From Chara braunii (Eukaryota > Streptophyta > Charophyceae > Charales > Characeae): a DNA stretch of 26,679 bases. The stretch covers positions 242,544 through 269,222 of the forward strand of contig BFEA01000151.1 of NCBI GenBank assembly GCA_003427395.1, written 5' to 3'. Made by a program: the position numbers and the translations under genes. The notes under the pieces were generated by a model. The model worked only from the letters and a program-made list of their open reading frames with translations, made no database searches and was not told the origin of the DNA. Shown piece by piece: positions 8,652 through 17,711 of the stretch (its first letter is position 1; the number at the start of each line of letters is the position of its first letter).

Positions 8652-10246
8652 TCAGTTTCCGGAGTTGATGCGAGGCTGAACATCCTCCTTGCCTTGATCC
8701 GGGCATTGGGAGGTCTTGTGCGTGGTGCTGTTGCACCAATAGCAGCAGGCGTAGCGGCCGCGCCACTTGTATTCCGCCTCGGTCAAGTGAACTTGACCCA
8801 TGGTGCTGGCTGTCCGTTTCCGGCCGGCGATGCGGTTTTCGCCTTCCCGTTTCCTCGGGACTTGTTGTTGCTTCGCGGCTGGACAGCAGCCACCTGATCT
8901 CCCTCATGTGACGCTTGGGTGGCTGCTGGGTCTTCCACAATGTTGTCCGATTGGACTGCAGCGACATGCTGCGGTCGCGGACCAGTTCTCACCTTCTCCA
9001 CATAGGTTGGCTGCCACGTTGACTTCTCGTGTGCAGCCGCCCTGTTTGTCTTGATGATTTCCCTCGCCTTGTCAATGATTTCAGCGAAGGTTGCATATTG
9101 CTCGCGATCACCAAGTGCAAGGCTCAATGCAGCACATGACCTGTTGTAGAACTCGCGGCGCAGATGCAAAAATGGCAAGTCGAGATCGGGCGTTGCCGCG
9201 ATCTTCTGCCATTCCGTGAGCCAGTCACGTGTTGCTGTGTTGCCTTGCGTCATGCCGAAGCGACGGTTGATGGCGAGTGCAGGTGCGTCGTCCACGATGA
9301 ACCGCTTCTTCCATAGTCGTGTTAGCTCTTCCCATGAAATCTTATCTTTCAGATCTGCGATGTTGATGTCGTGGACGGTTGCTAGGTGGCTTAACCAGAT
9401 CTGGCATCCGCCCTTTGAGTTGAGAAACAGGGCGCCGATGTACGCGTGCTTGGCGACGAACAGAATCCAAAGTTGCGTTGTAAAGCCCTCCCACCAGAGG
9501 ACCGGGTCTTGATGTGTGTAGTCATCGAACTTCTCAATTTGGAATGTCGGCATCTTATAATGCGTTGTGCTGATGCCATCCTTGTTAGGCAGCTGCAGTT
9601 GCTGGACCTCGGTCTTCAAGGTGTCCAGCTGTTTGCTGATGGTGGTTGGCGCAGCGAAGGTGCTGATGTCGCCGAGCATTGCGACGGCGTGGTCGATGCG
9701 TTCCTCCAGTTGGCGGGCAGAGGGTGCACTGCTGGATTCGCCAGCCTCCGGCCTTGGTGCAACTTGCTCCAAGTCCTGCATATGGGAATCAAGTGCCCGT
9801 GCTGCATCCTCTTGCTGAGCCTTATGGTTCCACATGGCCCGCTGCATATTCGCCAGCTCGGACTGCAGGTGGTTACAAGTGTAGACCAACTGAGTCACGA
9901 GTTTGGCCATGAATTCCCTGTGTTGTTCCTCCGGTGTTGCGTCGTCGTGCTCCTCGGATGGTTCAAAGTGCCAATACTTGAGCTTTTCGATGCTGGTGGC
10001 TTCATGCCGCTGTAGCAGATCCTGGGCTTCCTTGCGGCGTGCGTGGGTATCTGCGTCTGCTTCGGCCTGAAGCCGCTGCTTCTCAGCTGTTGCCGCAGCT
10101 TCAGCCTGTAGGCGGACAGCCTCGGCTGCNAGCTGGCGCTGTTCCTCAGCCGCGATTAGTGCGAGCTGAGTTTCAAAACGCTGTCGGTACTCGGCAATGG
10201 ACTCATTTGCCAGTTGGCCTGGCATGCCCAGAAATGAGCCCATCAT
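8652..10246 (-). pseudogene. Gag polyprotein, element B
   Basis: Gag forms the particle that packages element RNA. The frame is open to 10273, but that codon is GTG. The first ATG (10246) sits in GCCACCATGATGG, a strong eukaryotic start context, so I prefer it. In order (counting from 10273): an Ala/Glu/Gln-rich coiled coil at residues 25-190; a capsid region of the retrotransposon Gag type at about 235-415 (MPTFQIEKFDDYTHQDPVLW, WEELTRLWKKRFIVDD, LHLRREFYNRSCAALSLALG); then a basic Asn/Lys/Gly stretch. TGA at 8783 closes this frame. One shift later the sequence continues LTEAEYKWRGRYACCYWCNS and holds CYWCNSTTHKTSQC, a CX2CX4HX4C zinc knuckle, with a stop at 8652. An N at 10129 leaves one residue unknown. 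Apart from the shift it is well preserved. Confidence 0.85.
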
Positions 10247-10254
10247 GGTGGCGG

Positions 10255-10386
10255 GGCACTGCTGACGTGGCACTGTTGCTGACGTGGCACTGTGGCTGAC
10301 ATGGCACTGCTAACGTGGCACTGCTAACATGGCACTGTTGCTGACGTGGTACTGTTGACATGGCACTGCTGACGTGGCACTGTACC
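10255..10386 (-). repeat. TGCTGACGTGGCAC minisatellite in the Gag leader
   Basis: About eight imperfect copies of a 14-20 base unit around CTGACGTGGCACTG lie end to end directly upstream of the Gag ATG, in what would be the 5' untranslated leader. Variants include CTAACGTGGC and CTGACATGGC. Most copies contain an ACGT core (GACGTGGC), the core bound by many plant bZIP factors. Regulatory use is inference. Confidence 0.8.
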
Positions 10387-11184
10387 AACCCGGAAATGCA
10401 TGCAAAGGGGTGGGTGGGAGGGAAAACGCAGGTAGGGAACCAACCCAACAATACTTTCCTCCCGGCCCTAATCAACAGATAAAAATAAAAAATAATAAAA
10501 GAGGAATACTTCCTTTTTTCTTTTTTTTTTTGTATATCTGTCGATCTGTTATGAGTGAGACATGTCAGAACAGTACTATGAGCGAGATCTAGGCTAGGTG
10601 CCGCAAAGTTTCGACTTCCACAAAATGCGATCTTGAAATTTTTTTTTCCGAAATAGAGTAGAGATGCGATTTTCAGAAAAGAACTAAATCCCGTTTCTGA
10701 GAATATGGCAACCTTCTAATATGCCTAACGAAATGCTGGTAGGCTTCGCAAGATTTCGGTTTTCAGAAAAAAATTTGCGAGATAGAATGAAGATTTGATT
10801 TTCAAAAAAGAATAAATCCGGTTTCTGAGAATATGACCACTTCTATTGTTATCCTAATATGCCTAGAAAATGAAATGTTAATATCAAAAATTTTCGACTA
10901 TGTATGCGAAATATCAGAGAAACGAAATGCCACTATCAGGAATTTTCAGATAAAACGAAATGCGTTTGTCAGAAATTTTCAGATATTTGTTGCGTGAAAA
11001 CGAAATACTAATATCAGAAATTTTCAGGTAAAATGAAATGCGATTATCAGAAAGTTTCGGATATTTGTTGCGAGAAAAAAAAAATTCAGAGATTTGACGA
11101 AGTCCTACTTTATTTACTAATGAGTAATCAATAGATCAAGCAAGCTGGCTACTTGATTGAGCGGGTCCTCTGAATGAGAGGTCC
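10387..11184 (-). other. 5' leader of element B; AT-rich diverged repeats, no gene
   Basis: Noncoding DNA between PBS and Gag. A duplicated block is visible: GTTTCTGAGAATATG occurs at about 10693 and 10819, each followed by TCCTAATATGCC or TTCTAATATGCC. A second family of repeats, with ATCAGAAATTTTCAGATA and ATATTTGTTGCG, runs over 10880-11090 at a period near 83. A T-run on the plus strand lies at 10510-10535. No open frame of interest. Confidence 0.6.
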
Positions 11185-11196
11185 GCTCCGATACCA
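11185..11196 (-). promoter_or_regulatory. Primer binding site, tRNA-iMet type
   Basis: The minus strand reads TGGTATCGGAGC three bases after the LTR end. The usual plant iMet PBS is TGGTATCAGAGC, so 11 of 12 bases match. The position just inside an LTR end fits a site where tRNA primes minus-strand cDNA. The same variant and the same 3-base spacing occur in element F. Confidence 0.85.
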
Positions 11197-11199
11197 AAC

Positions 11200-12350
11200 T
11201 GTTGCATACTGTAATGGTGCAGACTAGAACAAGAACCGACCTCTCAATACAAAGTACCAGATAGCGCAGCGGAAAACTTAGATACCAATGATCCGAACAA
11301 TCAATATTGCAATGCAGCCCAGAACATACATCATCATCATCACTCCATGGTGTGAAGGGGTCTGGCGTTCACACAGGAAGACTGCGCCAGCCCCAACCAT
11401 ACACAGACGAAGAAGAGGGGGGTTAGACGAAGAAGAGGGGAAGATGGGAATGTCGTCAACACAAGTCTTCGGCACAGGCCCAAATAGTCCCTCGTCAAAA
11501 TGTCTGAATCCCAATGTCGAGTCTGGATCCAATGTCGTCAAGTCTCAAGTCACAACTCTNTCNCTCTGTNGTAGTCCGCTGATACTGAGAAGTTAGGTGG
11601 TGAGAGGGGAAGAAGAGATGGTGGACTTAGAAGAGGAAGAAGAAGAACTCTCTCTCTCTCTCTCTCAGTCCGGTACTAACCTGTGAAGTTGGCGCCTTGA
11701 TGCAGGTACCTCGAAGATGGAGCTGGAGCTATGGCGCCACAGGTAAGTCTCACTGGCCTCTGCCAGTCATCTCTCCCAACTCTACTACTACCNCCTNCTA
11801 GCGCCCAGNGCTGAAGACTACTGCTATGGCTNCTAGNGNCCNGCGCTGAAGACTACTGCTAGCGCTAAGCTACTCCTGCAGCGCTCCTCCTGAGTGCTGC
11901 GGCCGAATCNTGAAGACTACTCCTGCCTTCTGTCCAACTACCTNCNCGTGAAGTGCATGGGAACTCCCTATGTACTTCTCGGCCTGCCTCCTGACTGCAG
12001 GGCGAGGCAGTCCAGGAGGCTGCTCTTGCCAATGCCAAAGGGAGTCGGGGGCTGCCGCTGCAGCTCCTGCTCGAGGCTGTCGTGGGAACAGGCCAGAAAT
12101 AGCCTGTTCCCGAAACCCTGGTTTTGTGGCTGAGTATTAGGGTAGGTCGATCTTATGAGGGCCCGAAAGTGGCCCTCCGTTTCAGGCTGAAAAGCCTTGT
12201 TTTAGGCTGAAAACGAAATAGGGCCTGCAAGCCATCGTTTTCAGTTTTCAGGCTGAAACGACAGGGACCTGTAAGGCCTTATTTCTAGGCTTTTAGGCTG
12301 AGAATGCGGGACGGGCCCTGCAGGCCCGTGTGGCTACACAGTATGCCACA
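11200..12350 (-). repeat. Complete LTR of element B
   Basis: The ends form a 12-base inverted repeat with one mismatch: TGTGGCATACTG at 12350-12339 on the minus strand and CAGTATGCAACA at its other end (11211-11200). It starts TG and ends CA. It is flanked by a polypurine tract outside its 5' end and a primer binding site outside its 3' end, so the limits are firm, at 1151 bp. Inside are a TTCAGGCTGAAA repeat cluster, a (CT)n tract near 11650, and a region with several undetermined bases (11550-11945). I could not pick out a convincing TATA box. The reading frames within it are not genes. Confidence 0.88.
12178..12302 (-). repeat. TTYAGGCTGAAA repeat cluster in the LTR
   Basis: At least four copies of a nearly palindromic motif occur on the plus strand: TTTCAGGCTGAAAAG, TTTTAGGCTGAAAACG, TTTTCAGGCTGAAACG and TTTTAGGCTGAGAA. 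They are separated by G/C-rich spacers with GGCCTGCAAGCC-like palindromes. They lie at the start of the LTR (U3 side), where promoter elements usually sit. A function is not shown. Confidence 0.7.
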
Positions 12351-13755
12351 CCCCCTCCTCCTTGAAAGACCGAGCTTACCTGTGAGGGAGGGACCACAGT
12401 CCGGGTGGGAGGGGCAGGTCGTGAAGTTCCTTGAGCTAACCTTTGTCGCTCGTAGTGAGCGTAGATCAGCGGTGCGGATGCTTTCAAATCTGTTCCTGAA
12501 ATCCACCGAGTGTTGTTGGGATCGCATGCTCTGAATGTAACTTTGTACTGGCGAGGCTTCTTGCCGTACTTGCGATCCGTGATGACGCGGTCAACTTCCT
12601 GATGACGATCCATAGATGGAGGGTTCTGCGATCGTCGACCCAGGAAGTCTTCGCTCTTAGCTGGTGTATATGTTGCCAGCTTCGAGGCGTGAAAGACTAG
12701 ATGGACCGTCAGATGCATAGGGATGTTGATCACAAATGAAGGGCCATCGGGCTCATCGCCCGCGGCTGATGTTACGGGCCATGGTCCAAACCACTTGGGA
12801 AGTAGTTTGGGTGAAACATCCTGTTCCAGTGCGAACTCTTCCGCGGAGACCCAAACCAGATCACCGGCGTGGATGGGACATGGCACGCGACGCCTGTTGG
12901 CTTGCTGCTGCATGCGGACTTGAGCCTTTTGCATGTTCGCGCGGGCTTGAGCCAACAATTCCCTGTACTTCCAGACGGAAGCGGGAGAGCAAGCGGCGTC
13001 GATGTCGGCTGGTCGTGGGACGAGAAGGTCGGCGAAGATACGGCCTTTCCATCCACCGTGGTGCAACTTGAATGGAGTCACGCCTATAGCCGGGTGCATC
13101 GAAGTGTTGTAGGCGAACTCGATGTCGGGGAGGCGGTCAACCCAATCTTTCTGGTCCGGACGAATAAGCGTATGACGCATCATTTGAGCGGTTTGATGTG
13201 CCCGCTCCGTTTGCTCGTGCGTCTGTGGATGCCGAGCCGAACTTGGTTTCATCTTTGTGCCGGACTCCTGCATGAGAGCAGTTCAAAATGCAGACGTGAA
13301 GCGAGTGTCGAGGTCGCTGACTATGTCTTCCGGTACACTGTGGCCGCAAATCCAGCCGGTGTGCAAGAGGCGTGCCAGCTCGGGAGCCGTGGAGTAGTAC
13401 TTGCAAGGGAGAAAACGCGCATACTTACTCAAACGGTCCACAACCGTGAGGATGCTGTCGTGCCCAAGGCGATCGCGGGGAAATGGTGTGGTGACATCCA
13501 TGGCAATGGAGAGGCCGGGTTCCCGTGGGATAGGCATCGGGCGCAACTAGCCGTAGGGGTTGCGATTGCGGGGCTTGCTTCGTCGGCAAACTTCGCAAGA
13601 GTCGCAATACCGAGTGACATCGGTAATGAGGTCGGGCCATCGGAATCGTTGTCGAAGCCGTGCAATAGTGCGGTTGACTCCGAAATGGCCGGCGAGTCGC
13701 GAGTCATGGTACTCCCCAAGAAGGCGAGTCCGAAGACGACGGTCTCGTGAGACAC
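12293..13755 (-). pseudogene. Integrase with C-terminal chromodomain, element B
   Basis: In order: an H2C2 zinc region (GEYHDSRLAGHFGVNRTIAR, then CDSCEVC) at about 13735-13590; the DDE core with Asp in IAMDVTTP, Asp in IVSDLDTRF and Glu in QTERAHQT (third motif near 13200); the GPY/F region KLLPKWFGPWPV; and a chromodomain (EVDRVITDRKYGKKPRQYKV, then TRWISGTDLKASAPLIYAHY). Two nonsense codons break it: TAG at 13549-13547 between NPYG and LRPMPIP, and TGA at 13285-13283 after FTSAF where the family has Trp. The last open part (13273-12293, 326 codons) runs through the PPT into the LTR. All three catalytic residues are kept. Chromodomains in this group are thought to guide insertion to modified histones. 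Confidence 0.88.
12351..12363 (-). promoter_or_regulatory. Polypurine tract of element B
   Basis: The minus strand reads AAGGAGGAGGGGG directly in front of the LTR start TGTGGCATAC. A purine run at this place is the primer for plus-strand cDNA in LTR elements. The orphan LTR at 17712 has a similar tract and LTR start. Confidence 0.85.
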
Positions 13756-14354
13756 AATAAATCCTTGCCTCTCGAGTGGAGGAGCAAGTACCCGTCGGCA
13801 ATGCGATAGTGGCTGGCCAACGGGTGATCCGAAGATCGCTGCGGATACAACGTGGCGAAGTCCGGATCAGACTCATAGCCCCGGATGAAGTGTTGCTGGA
13901 GTTCCTCTTCGAATGCGAAGGCATAATGTGTCATAGTGCAAAGATCAGGTCTTCGCAAGAGTGCATCTGCTGCGCGATTGGAGATGCCGGGGAGATGTTT
14001 CGGTGTGAAGTCAAATTGGTCGATGAAGTACATCCATCGTCCGATCGCGCTGCTCACCGTATCCTGCGTCTTGTAGTAGGTCAATGGGTTGTTGTTTGTC
14101 ACCCATGTGAACCTACGACGCCCAAGGAGGAAGTGCCGCCATCGCTTGAGAGCCATGACGAACGCGAGCAGCTCCTTCCTTGCATCATCAAGCGAATTGA
14201 TGGGAGGCACTTTGTGGCTGAAATATTCCACAGGGTGCCAGTCGTCGCCGTCGTGTTGTTCCAAGACTGCCCCAATGCCATAGCCGGAAGCGTCAGTTGT
14301 CACTCTCGTCGGCAGGGTGGGGTCATAGATGCTAAGGACGGGTGCCATGAGCAT
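13704..14354 (-). pseudogene. RNase H domain, element B
   Basis: RNase H removes the RNA strand during cDNA synthesis. A frame of 216 codons holds RVTTDASGYGIGAVLEQHDG (first Asp), DDARKELLAFVMAL (Glu), WVTNNNPLTYYKTQ and NRAADALLRRPD (last Asp). The third motif normally reads TDNNPL. The codon here is AAC (Asn) at 14096-14094, so a metal-binding Asp is lost. The frame ends with GKDLLCL and then shifts; the following integrase zinc region is in another frame (crossing at about 13740). It is also separated from RT by a frameshift near 14350. Confidence 0.85.
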
Positions 14355-15269
14355 GGTCTTGTAAGTGCTTGGAATGACCGACGTGCGTCGTCATCGAATA
14401 CGAATGGCACCTTTGGCGATTGTAATCTCGTCATAGGTGCAACAATCCTTGAGTACCTGGTGATGAACCGCTGATAGTAACCCGCCAACCCCATGAATGA
14501 ACGGGCATTCGTGGTGTTGGTGGGCTCGGGCCATACGTGGAGGGCCTCGATCTTGTCCGCAAGTGGACGGATGCCTTGCGGCGTCACAATGTCCCAAGTA
14601 CTCCAGCTCCTGCCGCGCGAATTCGCATTTGTCGCAGTTGGCTTTGTACTTGGCTTGTCGTAGCCTCTCCAAAACGGTGTGCAGGTGTTCCACATGCTCG
14701 TCGAAACTCCGACTGTACACCAGGATGTCGTCGAGGTAGATAAGTACGAATCGATCCAGCATGTGTCGGAACTCCGTTGTCATAGCCGCTTGGAAAGTGG
14801 CCGGGGCATTCGTAAGGCCAAATGGCATAACCAACCATTCGAAATGCCCATATCGCGTCTTAAACGCGGTCTTGTAGCGATCCTCCTTCCGAATCTCGAG
14901 TTGGTGATATCCCGACTTGAGATCAAGCTTGGAGAAGAACTTGGCGCCGCCCAGCCGTTCGAGCAGGTCGTCGATGCATGGAAGAGGGCCGGCGTTTCTG
15001 ATCGTTTGCGCGTTGAGCTTGCGATAATCGATGCACAACCGCAAATCCTTGTTCTTCTTCCGGACGAAGAGAACGGGAGCACCGTATGGCGATGAGCAAG
15101 GCCGAATCCAGCCTTTCTCCAGAAGGTTGTCGAGTTGTGCCCGTAGCACACTTAACTCTTCCTTGCTCATTCGGTAGATGCAACCACGCGGAGGTACAGC
15201 CCCGTCCTCGAGGATGATCTCGTGGCGGATGGGCCGATCCGGTACTACTCCGTGCGGGCCTTCGAACAC
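14355..15269 (-). pseudogene. Reverse transcriptase, element B
   Basis: Motifs in order: [74 protein letters not shown] and [12 protein letters not shown] with both catalytic Asp intact, then [20 protein letters not shown]. After YLGH the frame shifts near 14585 (continuing [36 protein letters not shown]) and shifts back near 14350. The join from protease also needs one shift (the two frames overlap at 15245-15269). The fingers-palm part, about 230 residues, is open and well kept, which suggests fairly recent decay. Confidence 0.9.
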
Positions 15270-15982
15270 GTTGCCGTAGGCGTTGAGAAGTTGGTGATGC
15301 GTGGGTCCGAAGATGAGTCCGTTGATGAAGCGTCATGGGGTGGGAGGCCGTGCAGAAAACACACCACCATCTCCTCGATGTCGTCTCTGATGATGGAAGC
15401 TCGCATGCTTGCGGCGGACACCACGTGGCAGCTGATCCAAGGATGAGCAAGAGGCACTGTGCATGGGACTAGTACTCCGTTCCGATCACGAACGTGAACG
15501 GTGCGGTGGTAGAAGTTCACAGGGTGATCCTCGCTTCGCAGCCATGACATGCCCAAGATCATGTCGACTTTGGTGTCCAAAATATCAAAGGACACCGCCT
15601 CGCTTGCATGCGGGGCAAAGCACACGGGGACGGCATCAATGCGCTGGTCGATTGACTTGTGCATGTGACCGTTTGCCAACGTGACTTGCGTAGGCTGGGA
15701 CTTCCTCCGGACGCGTGGGCCAAGGCCGGCGCGTACCATAAAGTCCTGACTCATGTAGTTGTGAGATGCTCCGCAATCGATCAAAGCGCTGCAGGTCGCC
15801 TCTCCGATCTGAATGCGTACATACAACAATGGTGCGTCGATGTCGTCGTACCGTTGTGTCTTGAACTCGCGTTCGATCTTCACAATGTAGGCGTGAAGGT
15901 CGACAACCTCTACTCCGGCGTCCATCAACGGAGTCGGTACTGCAGTGTGCAAGTAATCCCGCAAGTTCGCAGAGACGGGCAT
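15245..15982 (-). pseudogene. Aspartic protease, element B (5' broken end)
   Basis: A frame of 245 codons starts at ATG 15982 (MPVSANLRDYLHTAV). It holds VVDLHAYIVKIEREF, the active site CSALIDCGASHNYMS (Asp-Cys-Gly), and FDILDTKVDMILGMSWLR, a complete retropepsin layout. After SDPRITNF one base change in frame is needed to reach RT. Upstream of the ATG, homology stops at about 15983 and DNA from another element begins, so the ATG is probably internal to the ancestral polyprotein and not a native start. Compared with element A, roughly 15 residues between the linker and this point are unaccounted for. Confidence 0.85.
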
Positions 15983-16343
15983 TGTGAGGGTCTGAGCCCA
16001 AAATGTTTGTGTACCCGAGAAGGGCCTTGTGAGGGCTCAATCCTTATATTCCATCCCCCTTAGCTTCGAAAGTTCGCAGAGATGCTCTACGCAGGTGTTT
16101 TCCCCTTTAACTTCCATTCATACTCTGTCACGACCTGAGGTGCTTCTGACCAGCTCCTCTCTGGTGAATCAACGGTCTTCTTTTGGATCTGTATGATATG
16201 CCTGAATCTGACCTGGAACTCCCTCGTAGGTTTTGGCGGTCTTCCCCTGCCTACGGGCTTGGGAACAGGCTAATCTCTATGTTCCAAGATGTTGTTGACG
16301 TCCACATGGCCATCCATGGTTGGGGGCAGCATTGATCTCCTTG
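15983..16343 (-). pseudogene. Chromodomain end of element E, copy 1
   Basis: A direct repeat of 16561-16924. The minus strand reads PTMDGHVDVNNILEHRD, then a TAG (16272-16270; the other copy has TTG, Leu), VPKPVGRGRPPKPTREFQVR, and APQVVTEYEWKLKGKTPA with a stop. An indel shifts the middle. After the stop come AAGGGGGATGG, a PPT-like tract, and about 65 bp that look like the start of an LTR before the sequence changes to the protease of element B. It is the last part of a chromodomain, cut on both sides. Confidence 0.7.
15993..16039. repeat. Inverted repeat TGAGCCC...GGGCTCA, copy 1
   Basis: Seven-base perfect arms, 47 bp overall, immediately beyond the PPT-like tract of element E copy 1. 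The second copy is at 16572-16620. Confidence 0.7.
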
Positions 16344-16560
16344 TCGACCTCTGATTGCGTGAGCCCAGGGGTCATCAACCGAGTGAGCCCTTGGCTCAAA
16401 TGTACGAAACAGCTGCTACTTCTGGAAGGAGCCAGGGATAGCTCGCGTTGCTCTGTAACCAACTCGAGTGCTGCGATTGTCTGACCCCATACACGAGAAA
16501 TGGCAAAAATATGCCGCAAGCAAATATGCAGGCCCGCCTTCACTTAGGGCAGGCATGAGT
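16344..16560. other. Unassigned spacer between the two E copies
   Basis: About 215 bp with no recognised protein. It contains TGAGCCCTTGGCTCAA at about 16388-16403, a compact palindrome related to the inverted repeats on either side. An antisense frame of 88 codons crosses it but changes character at the border of the repeat, so I do not treat it as a gene. Confidence 0.5.
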
Positions 16561-17450
16561 CTTGCGGGGGCTTGAGCCCAGAACGTCTGTGTACCCGAGA
16601 AGGGCCTTGCCAGGGCTCAATCCTTGCATTCCGTCCCCCTTAGCTTCGAAAGTTTGCAGAGACGCTCTACACAGGTGTTTTCCCCTTTGACTTCCGTTCA
16701 TACTCTGCCACGACCTGAGGTGCTGTTCTGACCAGGTCCTCTCTTGTGAACCAACGGTCTTCTTTTGGATTTGTATGATGGCTGAATCTGACCCGGAACT
16801 CCCTTGTAGGTTTTGGCGGTCTTCCCCTGCCTACGGGCTTGGGAACAGGCAAATCTCTATGTTCCAAGATGTTGTCGACGTCCACATGGCCATCCATGGT
16901 TGGGGGCAGCATTGATCTCCTTGATGGGAACTTGTCAGTTTCAACGAAAGGTGCAAGCTTGGAAGTGTGTTAGTGCGCAGATGTCAAGGGATTCTAATCA
17001 CATAAGAGGGTCCATCCAAATCGCTACCCACAATGTCCAGGACTCCCCAAGGGCCAAAAGTACTGAGGCATTAACTTTCTAGAGATGCCGAATTCCTGTC
17101 CCGACTCACCAGCCTTTACCCAGACACGTTCCCCTACCTGAAATGTGGACTGTCGTTTGTGCTTGTTCTCGGAGGCAATCATTGTCGCCTGAGATTTTCT
17201 AATATGCTCGACAGCCTGTTGCAACAGCTTCTCATACTGGACACCAAATTCGATGGTTCCAGGAGTTGCAGCTGGTCGGTTTTGAGGAAGGAGGAAGTCT
17301 AGTGCAGATCTAGGCTTCCACCTCAAATGCAGCTCATTGACAGACGCCTCTGGTGCTGTGAACAGCATTGTTGTATAGGCTGGCAATGAGAGGTAGCTTC
17401 TTCTCCCAGTCATCCTGGTCGGGCGATGATCACAAGACCCTTCTTCCATA
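16561..17450 (-). pseudogene. Integrase C-terminus and chromodomain, element E (copy 2)
   Basis: The minus strand has a late part of the integrase core (PDQDDWEKKLPLIA, then SLYNNAVHSTRG, about 17425), the linker helix (QYEKLLQQAVEHIRKSQATM, then FQVGERVWVKAGESG), GPY/F-like LMPQYFWPLG near 17050, a gap of poor coding, then a chromodomain (DGHVDVDNILEHRDLPVPK, VGRGRPPKPTREFRVRFSH, DRWFTREDLVRTAPQVVAEY) ending at TAG near 16667. Frames change at least three times. After the stop come the PPT-like AAGGGGGACGG and TGCAAGGATT, which may be the start of a 3' LTR (16628). The 5' part of integrase and everything upstream is missing at 17450. Confidence 0.75.
16572..16620. repeat. Inverted repeat TTGAGCCC...GGGCTCAA, copy 2
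   Basis: Eight-base perfect arms, 49 bp overall, with the same internal sequence as copy 1 (TGTACCCGAGAAGGGCCTTG). Both copies sit about 20 bp beyond a PPT-like tract. Confidence 0.75.
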
Positions 17451-17711
17451 TATGGTTGGGTCTTCTATTGCAGCCATAAGGCAGATTGTTGGCTGACCCG
17501 CCCGGAACCTGGGGCCACGGCCTCGGATGTCCTCACATTGTATGAGCAAAAGCAGCAAACCAAGGAGACACCTCCAACTCTATCCATGCGCCGCACACGA
17601 GTTCAGGTTCACAGCTGGTCTGCATCCACACGCCAGACCAGCGTTCAGGTTCCACCGTTGGATTGACAGCTTTGCTCTCGCCCTCGCTTGGCTTCCTAAG
17701 GAGGGGGGGGA
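17451..17711 (+). pseudogene. 3' internal end of a plus-strand LTR element, with PPT
   Basis: A short stretch ends in AAGGAGGGGGGGGA (17698-17711), a polypurine tract joined directly to an LTR start. The 65-codon frame 17527-17724 runs through the tract, as frames at the 3' end of such elements often do, but contains no known domain; a heptad-free basic region with repeated TTCAGGTTC is all that shows. Everything upstream of 17451 belongs to element E on the other strand. Confidence 0.45.

Larger units (their letters stand above)
8341..15982 (-). mobile_element. Element B: permuted Ty3/gypsy element around one LTR
   Basis: On the minus strand the order is protease (15982), RT, RNase H, integrase, chromodomain, PPT (12363-12351), one LTR (12350-11200), PBS (11196-11185), leader, Gag (10246-8652), zinc knuckle, then the linker towards protease, ending at about 8341. 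So the same LTR serves as 3' LTR for Pol and as 5' LTR for Gag. The usual order LTR-Gag-Pol-LTR is rotated. The outer ends correspond to neighbouring places in the protein map, judged from element A. The element is inactive: Pol has frameshifts and two nonsense codons. Confidence 0.75.

Noticed and set aside
9446-10015. 189-codon plus-strand frame
   Set aside because: Antisense shadow of the Gag capsid and coiled-coil region of element B.
10273-10273. Gag start at 10273
   Set aside because: The codon is GTG inside the minisatellite; the ATG at 10246 has a strong start context.
12869-14474. Long plus-strand frames of 293 and 232 codons
   Set aside because: They are antisense to clear integrase, RNase H and RT sequence of element B and have no motif of their own.
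8330-15990. Target site duplication around element B
   Set aside because: I compared the few bases at both ends and saw no convincing direct repeat; ends are not sharp enough to exclude one.
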